Shown in pieces: positions 34,250 through 47,500 of a stretch of 64,000 bases of DNA. The DNA is from Sycobia sp. Sy_11 (Eukaryota; Arthropoda; Insecta; Hymenoptera; Epichrysomallidae). A model generated the notes under the pieces. The model made no database searches, was not told the origin of the DNA, and was given only the letters and a program-made list of their open reading frames with translations. A program made the translations under genes and the position numbers. How positions within the stretch are numbered: position 1 is the first letter of the stretch; each line of letters opens with the position of its first letter. Where the stretch lies: the NCBI GenBank assembly GCA_018907035.1, contig JACCIC010000019.1, forward strand, positions 2,842,501 through 2,906,500. Reading direction: 5' to 3'.

Positions 34250-34579
34250 ATAGGTTTTCCCGCAAAGCTGATATGCGCTGCGCGAAACGTCGATACGCGG
34301 ATATCGCTCAGCGGGGCGCGCGCGCGCGGTAGCGCAGAGGCGCAACCACCCCCCTCCCCCCGTCGCCAAGGAGGCTACCGTGGCCGTCCGCGAACGCGGA
34401 CGGCCTACACGCCGCAGTCCGAGCCAGGCGCGCGCGCGCCGACGACGCGCTTGATAACCGAGAGGTTGAACGAACGCGAGATTGCCGGGGACTCCCCGTT
34501 TTTGTTGTCTTTGCCGTCGCCGTTGCGGCGCTGCCGCCGCGCAAATTATTATCCGCAGAGAGGGCCCGCGAGAGCGGGC

Positions 34580-34649
<70 letters not shown>

Positions 34650-35848
34650 GAGCGAAGGAGAGGGAGGGAGATAGAAAGTGCGCGCGGTCTGTTTTTAGCG
34701 TAACTTCGCGCGCGCACTCTCCTGCGATGATGGATCGTCGTCGCGCGAGGCTCGAGTGAGGAAATTATTCAGTGCTCCGCGTTTCGAGCTGGAAGCTGCG
34801 CGCGTTGGGGGATCTGCGATTAATCGTCGCTCGCGTCTTTTTCTACGATTGCTTATTGAAAAAGAATCCGGCACCCGCCCCGCTTTGTTTTGATTGTATT
34901 TACAAACCCGAGGAGCGCCGCGAGAATCTCAAATATTTTGTCAAGGGAAATTGCTGGCGCGACGGACGACTGCTGCACGACCGTTGTCCCACCCGCCCCC
35001 CTCTCTCTCTCTCTCTTTCTCTCTCTCTCCCTCCCCCCTCCGGGTTCTTGAAACTCTGCCAGAGAGGCGCGCGCATCGCGCGCTCGCGGATACACAATTT
35101 GAAAAAGCTACACGGATTAAAATTAAGCCAGCGCGCGCGCTCGCTCGCGCGACCCGCCCGCGCTCTCATTCGGGCTAAATCACAGGAATCACTGGTGGGA
35201 GCGGAGGCGCGGTACGCGCGAGCGACTTCTCTATTGCTGGCGGCCGATGAATAACGAGACTCTCGCCGCAGCTCGCGAGCTCGTGACTAACGCGCGGGCA
35301 GTTCTGGCCGAGCGGATGTCGATATTTTGATCTATTTTGTTGTTGTTGTTGTTGTTGGTGTTTTTTTTTTTTTTTTTTTTTTTTTTTGTAAAAATAGTCC
35401 CTTGCGCAAGACTGGTGGAATAAAAGCAAAAGGTGACGGGCATGCTTTTTTTGTGTATGTTTATATGTACGGCTCGGGGGGATACGCGACGTTATTTCTG
35501 CACAGCGACTTTTTGATTAGTATTAGGTGAAGAAACATATATATATATATGTATATATGATTGTGGCCGTGCGCGCGAGGTGACAGGGCAGTTGTCGGCG
35601 TGTATGTGTCCGTGCATGTTTATCCGTGTGCGTGTATGCGCGCGCGCGCGCGCGTCACCGTGGCAGGTTGCTGTATAAAAGAAAAAACAAAAAAGAGTGA
35701 AGTTATGTTGTTGAGCAGTCCAGCTGCATTATTCTAAAGGAATCGTTCGTACAGCGTTATATATTATCAATGCAGTGACAACAATGTGGGGCGAGGATGC
35801 TACAAGCAAAATTGCAGTCCGGACTGCTTGGCATGCTGACGCTGAGAA
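34250..35848 (+). promoter_or_regulatory. CpG/GA-rich presumed promoter region of the carboxypeptidase gene
   Basis: High CpG density from 34250 to 35320 contrasts with the AT-rich flanks. It has the (GA)n tract, a CT-rich tract at about 35001-35035 and an initiator-like TTCAGTG near 34769. Poly(T) at 35361-35387 follows. No TATA box was found at the right distance, so the transcription start is not fixed. Confidence 0.35.
34584..34646. repeat. (GA)n microsatellite
   Basis: About 31 GA units in a CpG-rich block upstream of the carboxypeptidase gene. GAGA tracts bind GAGA-type factors in insects; a promoter role is inference. Confidence 0.95.
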
Positions 35849-35864
35849 ATGGAGTACGTCGTGA
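35784..35864 (+). other. Upstream ORF overlapping the carboxypeptidase start codon
   Basis: A 26-codon frame (MWGEDATSK...) ends in TGA at 35864 and overlaps the main ATG at 35849 in another frame. If the leader includes 35784 it would compete for initiation. An acceptor-like TTGCAG just before 35817 could instead remove it from the mRNA. Confidence 0.3.
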
Positions 35865-38800
35865 GCGGCAAAGTGAAAGACCTGCAAGCTGCCTTATTTC
35901 CGGTACAACCGATTCCTGGTAAAATTAATTATTATTTTGAAAATCTCACCGAAGCTCGCGTTTCGACACACCGTACATGTATATATATATAGACTATCAT
36001 TCATATTATGCAAAATATGCTCGTACAGACGGATCACGGTTAGATTCCATTGTCGTTTGAAAATGTCGTTGAAAAAAAAATTTATATACTCCAAGGTAAT
36101 TTACGCATATATATATTTACATAATAAAAATATTTGTATATGCTTGTTTTCTTGTCTTTTCTTTTTTTTTTTTTTACAAATTATAATTTAAAATCACACT
36201 CGCAGCTGCACGTTTTTAGCAATGATCAAACGTTAATACATGCATTAGTATATAGAAAATTTGGTTCACACGTTATTTGAAACACTTTTTATTAAGTAGC
36301 TCTCATATATTTAAAAACGTCGTTTTATTTTTAATTTCAATGCCGCTCTGGGTCTCTCCCGTTATACTTTACCCCCTCATCGGCAAAGCAAAATATTATA
36401 AAATTTATACCTCACACGAGGCGAGCAATATACAATAATAAGTTATTTTTCCCGCAAGCACTTTAAATATATTTATATGATATCCGATTTAAATCAAATT
36501 CTATCGGAGTAAAATAAATAATGTCGTATATGTAGACATTTTAGCGTGTAACGTACACGGATGGGCGCGGAGTATTTATTTATTTATTTTTTTTTTTTTT
36601 GTTATTGGGAGTGTGGGTAGGAACTATTTAAAAGGGTACAAAAGCAAAGGTCGATATTGCAGGTAATTCAATAGCGAGCCAATGTCTGCAAACGCGATTT
36701 GGAGCCGAGAGGAAGGACCTAGATTCCGTATTATCCTTGACCTCGGGATTCGTCAGGTGCCGCGACTCGAAGGAGAATCTTCAGTCGCTGCTGGTCGATC
36801 CGAATATTATTGGATTAGACGCAGTCTCGCAGGAGGCGCGATGGCCCACCGAATGTCAAGTGAAGTGGAAACCTTATTGTTTTTATTTTCATGGAAATAC
36901 TACGTGGTTTTTGTTTTTTTTTTTTTCTCGTCAAATGCATTTTTATCGACGCCCCATCGATAGAGAAAAATTTTGTCCGAAGTAATTGCCGAAGCGGAAA
37001 AGGAAAAGTTGTCGTTGAAAATTTATTAATAATCCGTATTCCCATTTGCGCCGTCGCCGCTTGGCTTTTGATTTCGTATTATATTTTTCAAATCTTGGTT
37101 ATGCTCATAAATATATAATTGAATTAAGTTATTTATAATCGTCCCAATTAGCGATGAAAACGCGATTGTGAAATGCAATAAATTAATACCGACGAGATCA
37201 ATAGGATTTTTGTTTGATTCTTTATTTTTAACTCTTAATTAAAATTCTGCTTTTTACGTCGTTCGGTTGAATTTTAATTGAAATTCGAAATAATGTTCGT
37301 CGTTACGTTCGAACAAGTCGTCGATGTTTCATTATCCAGGGCAATCGCGCCCTGTTTCAAAATATCTAATGGGAGGAACAGTGGAAAATTACAACGAAAT
37401 TAACTAAAATCAGATCGTTTACAATTACTGCATAGGTTTTACCAGAGAGGGTCCGGCATATAGAAAACGGCCCAGCGGAGCCAGAGCCTTTTTACGTTCC
37501 CACGGGAAAAGAACCAAGACCAAAGCCAATCGGCGAAGAGTCCGGAACAATTATATTTCACTACTGTCCGACCAGTGCCACAAACTACGTAAATAATAAA
37601 ATCTTCATTATTTATCTTAGATGTTGCCAATAAAGCTCCTCCCCCTCTCCCTCTCCATCTATTCATTAATTTATGTCTGTTGCATGCGCAAAAACAGACG
37701 AATTTCATAATAAAGCGGCTTAATCAAAATAACATAAGAGGAAGCCTTCTGATCCGAATACAAGTTATGTGACGTTTTGGTGAAAAATTTATAAGGACGG
37801 GGAACTTTCTCAACTTCGTAACGAAAGTTTCTTTGTCAACATTAGTCGAGTAGGCAAAATTTATAATCGAAAAGTTTCTTCTCCCTTTAAAGTTAGACTT
37901 TATCGAAAAATCAACGCGAACTTTTCTCATCTAACTTTGATAAACACTGTAGTAAACTTATTCAATTTATAAAAATTTTGAAGACTGCTAACACATTCAA
38001 ATTATCCCTTTTTCTCCCAATTATCTTTTAATGTTACGTTGGCTAGCCTGCATACTAAAATCTAATAATTAATTTATAGACTATAGAGAAACAAATGAAA
38101 TTGCATTCAACGGCAATCTCTTATTCATTCTGTTTCACTCTTTCATACCGTAAATTGTCCAAATATTACTTTTCTTTTAGATAATGAAGCTTTAAGACGA
38201 TGCCGATGAATTGTTTTGCAACTATATGTTATAATGTATATTTTTCTTTTCTTTTTGCTCTCATTGTTCATTGTTTTTTGGCTATCACTCTTCGATGTCT
38301 TCATATGGCATTGTAAACACAAAATTATTAAACTTCTAAATACAATATATACACACATATACATAACAATTTGAAAAGTTTCATTTTTATAAATTTTTTT
38401 GTATAATTTTAAACATGACAAACTTCTCCAATCGTCATTGTAAGTTTAGACAGCATCGATGTTTTTCCTTAAGCAAATACTTTCTCCCGTAAGAAGTTCA
38501 AGATGACGGATCCAGAACGATGAATCGGAGACAACATTATTAAAAATAACATATCTCAGGATCGTAACGAAATTTTAAAGAGAGAATGTGTTTTTCATTG
38601 GGTGCATCGTTCTTGTCGCAATAAATTTAAGAAGAACATTGTATAGTTTAATATCATCTGAAGATACTTGTTTATTTCGTGCGTTCCTGAAACGAATTTA
38701 TCGTCTGTCGGCTACAAAAAAAAAAATTAAACACGTTTCCCAAATCTCATACCAGGCGCTATTTTCAAATATTTTCATAGTATATCGAATAAATGGAACG

Positions 38801-41490
38801 AAACATTTATTACGAAAATTAATGTGCACATTTTTTATGTGAAATATACTAAATATATAATGAAATGAAGATATCGGAGAACAAGTTTTAGGGGTAAATC
38901 GTATATGAATTCTTCTATTTTAAATTTCTTAAAGAAACAAAGTTTTTCTTTTAATAACGACCATTATTGTTCAAACTACGACTCTTGTAACGATCTAACG
39001 AAACTTTTTTATGTTGACAATTACGACAATTTATACAAATATCTGACTTATTGAAAAATCACCATATCAAAAAATGGATAACAGAAACAGAAAGGCAAGA
39101 AAAACTACATCAAAACGTGTATGTTCAAAGCCACTCATTTATATTTCGTCTTATAAATTAAAAAAAAAAAAAAACCATAAAGAATAAAATTAAGAGAATT
39201 TCGGATGAAAACGGATCGAATCAGATTTAACGCGCGCGCGCGCGTATAAAGCAATGAGAAAACAAACATTAATTTACAGTTCAGCCGATCGTGCATAGGC
39301 GGTAGCACAGTCGTGAACAGTCCCGGGCCCATCGAGGAGACGGAGGACGGCGCGACGAGGCAGCAGCAGCAGCAGCCCGACGGTACGGATCTCTGCTTCG
39401 ACTCGAGATTCGAGTCGGGCAATCTCGGCAAGGTGATAAAAATCACCGACACCTATTATCAGCTACATCTGCGCAAGGACCTGTACACGCAGCGGCACAC
39501 GCAGTGGTACTACTTCAGGGTGTCCAACATGAGGAGCGGGACCATGTACAGGTAATGGCAATTGCAGGCGCTCGTGCATAATCCTTCAAAAAATATTTTC
39601 CATAAGATAAATGGACCGATAAATGACCGGCTGAGGATCGCGAGGGTCGCCGTTTGAATCTTTAAATAGCGTACGGTTAGGTATCCGTTCAATGGCAGTA
39701 GCAACGAAAAAAAAATTTGTTATTTGAAACGCGATCAATTACAGAACGTATCGAACATTTCATAGGTAGCAGTAACTGACTATATTAAAAGAGCTTTAAC
39801 AATAGTCCAAAACTTCTGTCCTGTGTTACACAATGAAAGAAATCTATTTTTAACAAAGCCAATGAAGTTGATTATTTCACACGTTACTCGATGACTACTT
39901 ATTATATACTTTTACTATAATGTCTCAACTCTAAAATTTATTGTTAAAATAATTTGTACAAAAATGTTCTTTCGCTTGATAATTATACGAGGGACTTGAA
40001 TGAGAGTATTTAACTGGATTCAAGAAAATAAATCCCTTACTTTTCCGTATACTTTTACGTTCGTTTACAATTTGATAATGCCGACCACAAAGTACATTGT
40101 AAGGTTCAGACGGTAAATGAATGTCGGTAAAATAATACATAGAATATTATGGATTTTCGATAATTACAGAAAAATCCTATCCAGAATATGACTTAATCGT
40201 ATCTAGCGAGTATTACACGGATGAGGACATTAGCAGTAGTATTTTATTAATTACAAAACAACAGGAGATTTAATATACCTTATCTGGGCATCGAAAACGT
40301 ATTTTCGAATAAAGTATTGTCTTGGTCTTGTACGAGTTTTGGCATTGTTGGTTTTATCTTGATTTTGTTAATTTTGATGTTTGTAAGAAAGTAATGGTTT
40401 GGATTTTGAAAATATGACTAATATTTACTTAAAGTAGTTCACAAAACAGTTATAAAATGAAAAAACTATTTTCATAAATAATAATTTTTTATACCAAGAT
40501 CATTACAATAATATGGTTAAATTATACAAAATAAATATATTCATCTTTTCGCGAACAGTCTGCGCTTGAACGTGATGAAATAATGCGTTTCGAAGGGATC
40601 CACATAGCTGTATATTTTAAAATAAGACGATGGTACATATTAGAAATTTCTTAATCTATTAAATTGCATGAAACCAACAATATTCGAAAACTCCAATTTT
40701 TAAACAAATTCAAACAATGCAACTGGAATGTTCTATCTGTGGTACCATTTTCAAATTATAATTATATCGTTACTATATTATACTGTGAAACTTGGATACG
40801 ATAATCCTAGTACGCGGATTAATATTATAAAATTTATAGTCCAAATGTATTTAAAATAATGATAAAAGTAGATCATAAAAGTATTTTTTATAATAACGTA
40901 TATGATTATATTTGCGATAATCTTGAACATTTAAATAACATTTAAGTTTCTAATGTCGAGGCCTACGATGGCTCGATCGCTAGAGCGAAGGACTAGTAAC
41001 TTGGTGATCCGAGTTCAAATCCCGGTCTCGACCGATTGACACAGGCACCGCTGTAATAATTTACATGTGCTTTGTCTACAAACACATCGTAGACCTTCGT
41101 CGCTGATTCGCACTGATATTTGGAAGCATAAATAGAGCGACGTTAAATAACATAAAAAAAAAGTTTCTAATCTATTAACAACGTCAAATAATACCAAAAA
41201 CGTAACAAAAAACAATATTCTTAAGTACCTATAGTTCCAAAAATCTTACCAAGACCAATATTCTTATAATTCAGGTCTTGGTCTTGGTCTTTTAGCTGTT
41301 TTATACGGTTTTTCCATGGTCTTAAATTCTGTTATGAGACCGGACAATACCAAAACTAGTCTTGGCTATTGGTAAAGCCTTCATCAGCATTATTGCTAAC
41401 TAGAATCTAGTTACTAAGTATGGAATTAAATGATTTGAATCACGATTAATCTTAACAAAAGAATTGAAGTCATATTTATAGTCACATACT

Positions 41491-41542
<52 letters not shown>

Positions 41543-44500
41543 TAGATATCATAAATATTTTTTATCGACGCCTCGATCTCGTCTACACCTTTCGAGCTTC
41601 TCTGTGCATAGGTTTTCCATCGTTAATCTGAGCAAGGACGACAGTCTTTACAACGAGGGACTGAGGCCATTGCTTTACTCTACCAAAGACGCGAGCTTGA
41701 AGTCGATCGGCTGGAGAAGATGCGGCGAGAACATTAGCTATTATAAAAATGATTCGTCGTGAGTTGAGAACAAAATTAAGAATATATGCTTATGTTTAGC
41801 CTTCGATCGTTCGCGAACCTTGTTAAACCTATTTTATTGTATAATCTTTACAGGGACGAAGAGAAGGAGAAGCACACGCTAACGTTCAATATTTATTTTC
41901 CGCACGATCAGGATACCGTTTATCTAGCGCACTGCTACCCTTACACTTATACGGATTTACAGGTAAACTGTATATAAATATATATATTTAAAATACCTAT
42001 TGCCAACTGACTGAAAATAACCCATTTGATAACTTATCCTATCCTGACCCAACGCCTTTCCTGTCGGAGTGACGATAATATACACGAATTTTCTCTTAAC
42101 CCACAATTTCTTGGAAAATTTTTCCCTCTGCCAACAGGAATATCTGGCGAAAATTGCCAACGATCCGGTAAAAACACGCTTCACGAAATTGCGCCTGCTC
42201 TGCCGTAGCCTCGCCGGCAATGGCGTTTATTATTTAACAATAACCGCCCCGACGATCAACGAGGAGGCGCGTCGAAAGAAAGGGATCGTAATCACGGCCC
42301 GCGTTCATCCGGGCGAAACGCCGTCGAGCTGGATAATGAAGGGGATCATCGGCTTTCTAACTGGCGAATCCAATCAGGCCAGGGTAAAAACTCATTCAAA
42401 GTCTGCCCAATGAGAGAATGCGTGCGTGTGACAGAGAGTTATTAAATTAATCCGAAGCATTCATATAAAAAATTAGCTTGGAATTATAATGCATAAACAA
42501 GCCTAATTATCTATGTACAATAAACTACTTCTCTTAAGTGAAAAATATTAAATGAACAAATAAAAACACGCTCTTTAATAGATTGAAAATTGTCGAAAAT
42601 AATATTGAAGAATATAGTTTTTCTATTTGACGGTTACGCAAGCATAGAGATAAAATCACTCAATTCACATACTTCCTAACACGCGATATCGATTATCTTA
42701 CACTTGCCTAATTATCTTTAGCTTTTGAATTAGGTTGTCAATTGCGAGTCTGAACGTATTTGACGTTTACGTTTAGTTGCTTACAAGAAAAGATCAATTT
42801 AAAGGTGTTTTAAAGCATTTCCATAGAACTATATTAATAACAGAAGAAAACTAAAAATAACTGAACATGAAGAATTGATTCTTTTGTTGATTGATTTAAA
42901 TGTGAATATATTTTAATTTTTTTAAAGTTATTGCAATATAAATTATATATGTAAATTTTAAATGGAAGATTAATTCTGAAAATTTATTTAAGAAATTATA
43001 CAGACCACAAATTTTTTTTCTTAAAAACATAAGCATAAAATAATAACTAAGTAATACCGTACTCTTATAATTATAAATAACTCATAAGAGTAACATAACG
43101 TACTTTTTCCTTGTTTTGCAAAACTATATTATGAAGATTGAAATCAAATAAAAGCAAACTAAGATATGACCAATTAATATCTGTGCGCTCATATGGAATC
43201 GAGTTTTTTAAAGAATTAAATCATAAATTTAATGCCATTTAAAAGAACAATTTCTTTTTATTAGCTTTTGTTACTTCATCAATATGAAATAAAACTATTT
43301 TCCTAAATCGATAGATAATAATGAATTAAGTTCACTCTGAGCATGGTTTTTTGTAGTAACAATTTTCTAACAGCATGAACATTTTTAAGATTGAGTATGT
43401 TTATAAAAAAAATACACCTTTGCGAAAAACACATTTGGTAAACGTACGCATGCAACGTCTTGGGAAATACGCCGTAGTACTCAAAAACTGTAATTTCGAA
43501 ACGTTTTCAATTTCCTGGTCATTATTTCTTTCAAATTATGGGCCGAGACTGTTGCAGGTGTAAGCTAATTTTCTCTGAACAGATTGAGTTCCTAAAAGTG
43601 ATATCTATATTAACACCTTTCAGCTCACTTACGTAAAATGACTGTATTTACGCATTGGCAATACTGAATATTATCAAATAATTCTGTCAATCCAGATAAA
43701 ATTGTATCGACATCGCGTATTTATAATTTTTTTCGAAATAATTTTTCTGCCTCTCTGAGTTTCTTTTTGTTCTGAAATGCATATTTTTTAAAGATGAGTT
43801 GTATTTTTTCTTTCTGACATAAATAAATTAGAGTTGATTCCTTCCTTGATACTAATACAAGAGCAATAAAATTTGTTGTCTTTACGATGTACTTGCCTTG
43901 GTAATGTACAGAATTTGTTTAAAAAAAATAATAATAAACTAGACACAAAGTGTCGATCTGACTAAATTCTAAATTCCAATTTTCAACGACATCAAGCAAA
44001 AGAAAAGGAATAGCTAAAGAATATATAAATATCGATCAAATATATAGAACGTACTATGATAGAATCAGATATAAGGTTCGATAAAAAGTTAATAAATTGC
44101 TCTAAAAGTCTCTAAATCTCATGTTTTTCTCCTCCGATCGGAAAAGGAGCTGCGCGAACGCTTCATCTTCAAGCTGATACCGATGCTGAATCCGGACGGC
44201 GTGATAGTCGGCAACAATCGCTGCTCCCTGTCGGGCAAGGATCTGAATCGCCAGTATCGCACGGTACTGCGCGAGAGCTATCCGTCGGTCTGGCACACCA
44301 AGCTGATGATAAGGCGCCTGATGGAGGAGTGCGGTATCGCCATGTACTGCGATCTGCACGCCCATTCGCGCAAGCACAACATCTTCATTTACGGATGCGA
44401 GAGCAAGAGGCCCGGTTTCCCGGGCAAGCTCACAGAGCAGGTCTTCCCGCTGATGCTGCACAAGAACGCCGCGGACAAGGTGAGAGCGGAAGGTGCATAT

Positions 44501-47500
44501 TGCGCGTAAGAATATACGGGGGACTGTGATCGAGAGTTTCTCATATGCAACATATAATTTGATATAGATGTAAATGGGAGAGCGTATTTCAGAGAATGTA
44601 TAAGGCTTGAAATACAAACGGCAGAGTGGAATAATGTTAATTCGTGTATTGTAGAGGTCCGTACAGTGAACAAAAAATTGGCAGGATGTTAAATGTCTTG
44701 TGTGCAGTAGGATCATTTTTCAAAATGAGAACGATAAATTCAGTGCTTGTATAGCAGACACACATATATATGTGATACCGTACAATGGGATAACAGTCTA
44801 ATTCAGAATGAAAAGCATCAGCTGTTGAATCAAATTGGCATTTTGCCAAGCTATTGGGACAGCAATTGAACCAGAATGAGGCAGTTCATATCCTGGTAGA
44901 GGAGGAACTAAACGCGTTGGGATTAAAATTTATTGCTATATAGAGACTTATTGCTAAATTTTTGAAATGTAGGGACTTTTTAGTGCAATTTTTTTTTTGG
45001 TTGTTGAAATGTTCCACGTTTAAAATAAAATTCGAGATTTACAAGAAGATGAACAACAGCTATGTATACTATTATAAAGAATATAGTTTGGTTGATATAT
45101 ATTTGGTAGATACATTGGTATGAATATTTATAATGTCATTGCTGTTTTGAGATGTTCAAAAAATCCAATTATTCTATTTAAAAAATAATATTTTTTATAG
45201 TAAAATTGATATAAAATGGCGGCTTTTAATATCTAAATTAGTAATTTTTTGTAAACATATAATTGATCGTTTTTTGATACACACAGTCTGCCTCTTAAAT
45301 TTGAAAGACAAATAGTAAATTTCAATATTATATTTCTTTGAGTATATCCAAACGAATAAGCACAGCCAAATTTTGAAACGAAAACTATCATATTACAAAA
45401 TTTTTTGCGTAGAAAATAAGCAAAATTCGTTCGTTTTGGCAGAAAATTACTGAAATTCAAAAATTTACATGGAAAACCATATAGAAATGGACCTTTGTCT
45501 TCGATAAATTATATGATTTTTAGTTATTGAGAGCGTCGATCTAGATTAATTATACCAACTTCGAAACAGTATGTTCTTGAGTTGACCAGTAACATATAAA
45601 TATGTGCTCCTTTTTTTTTCTTTCATTCAGTTTTCCTTCGAAAATTGCAAGTTTCATATTGAAAAGGGCAAGGAGGGGACCGGCAGAGTCGTCGTTTGGC
45701 TAATGGGCATCCAAAACAGCTACACAATGGAAGCATCCCTGGGAGGAACTAAACTGGGCTCCAGGTCGGGTACGCACTTTACTACCCAGGACTACGAGCA
45801 AATAGGGAAAGCATTTTGCGAGACGCTTCTGGACTTCTCCGACAATGATCCCATAAAGGTAAATATACGCCTATAATATACAAGGAAAAAAGGCAAAGGA
45901 ACTTACGATCCGTTCAAAACTACAATTGTTTTCTTCTGCTTTGCCAGGAAAGATTGCGCAACAAGATCATAGCCAGACTGGCGAAGGAAGGATCCAGCGC
46001 CGACGAGCCGACCAACATAGATCTCACCGACTACTCGAGGTGCGACTAATATTCTTTCACAGTTCTAAGACTCTTTATACACGTAGACAAGTACTTTAAA
46101 GAGCAGAAACAAACCCGTCGTAATATTTTGACACTCGTTTAATTTCCCCCCTCACCCCCCATACAGCGACGAGGGCGACACCTCCGCCAGCTCGTCCGAG
46201 GAGGAGAACGAGCTGCAGAGGCGTCTCAATTCCTGCATGGACGATCGGCGATATTTGTGCGTGCCGCCGCCGTCGCCGATGATGCTGAAACCGGCTACGG
46301 CCGAGCCGCTGCGAAAAATGAAAAAAGCCGAAGAACAGCTTGCCGAAAACTTTATTAGCTCGCAGAAAGGTAGATGCGAAGGGAAGCGCGGCTCACGAAC
46401 GCGTCGAGTTTTTGTTTTTTTCGAGTTTTTCTCTATATTACCAGGAAGTAGAGTCTTAATTATAATTAATTTATCAGATGTTTTGATTAATGGAAGAAAA
46501 GGTTCTATGACTTTTCTACTTTTCAAAGATGCATCTAATGTGTATTATTGTTTCAACAAGATAATTTGATTTTATAAATTGAAAAACATTCTTTAAACAT
46601 TTATCTAATTTCTTGTACCTTAAAAAAAAAGGTCAGGCACAGAAAGGTTATGGATTTACCAACAACCGATCCCGGGAGCGATCTGTACGATTTCAGCGAT
46701 TCCGACGGGAACGTACGCTCGGCGACCGAAATGAAGGGCAAGAGCTCGGACGAGGATACCAAGGCCACCGGTAAAGAGAACCAGCATAAAAAGAAGTCTG
46801 ATATAAACTTACCCTTGCTCGTGAGGCCGCGAAGTCTTTCACTCGGCGAGGATATCATTGCCGCGGATTTGGCCAGGAAAAAGACGCGCCGATTGCGCCG
46901 TCGTCGACTGCCCAGGTTCGTACGATTATTCGAATTTACACGATAGCTCCTACACGCATTATTAAAAAAAAAAAGAAACACCTGTGATTTTCATGTATAT
47001 CTTTGTTTTTGTTTTTGCCATTTTACAGGCCTCTTCGAAATCTGTCGCCGGTAGTACAGAAAGGCCAAGATATGCAAATGAAATTATTGTCATTGAGAAG
47101 GCAAATTTGGACTGGATTGGGAATTTATGACCATAGCAATGAGGATACCAATGGTATTTCGCCTGCAAATAACTATCCATTAAGTTGGGGCCTGTCAAAG
47201 ATGGCTTTTGACTTCCAAACAGATAACGAAGCTTTTATAAAGTAAGAAGCCAATTTCTTAATGAGAATGTCTTTTGTTGACTTTGCATTTATTATTTATT
47301 ATTTATTATTAGTTACTTAGTTTGAATAATCAATTAATTATTGTATATAAGATAAAATTTAACAAACAGAATAAGACTCATTCGCTTTCCTAATTTAATT
47401 TAATATGTTTGTCGATTGATTTATTAGTATATTTACATATATCATGGATTAATGTATTATTTTTAATTTATTGTGTTCCTTTAACAACTTTATTATATTT

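Noticed and set aside
30276..35848. Search for tarsal-less/polished-rice type micropeptides (LDPTGxY), which act on Shavenbaby
   Set aside because: No such motif was seen here or elsewhere in the window by eye; not excluded by a systematic search.
40955..41030. Possible functional tRNA gene
   Set aside because: Boxes A and B are present, but the anticodon stem pairs poorly, and the sequence continues into a body and A-tail flanked by direct repeats, as in a SINE.
40312..41380. Possible larger inverted-repeat element around the SINE, based on CTTGGTCTTG and GTTTTGGYATTGT motifs at both ends
   Set aside because: Only about 20 bases match loosely and the match does not extend; not enough to claim an element.
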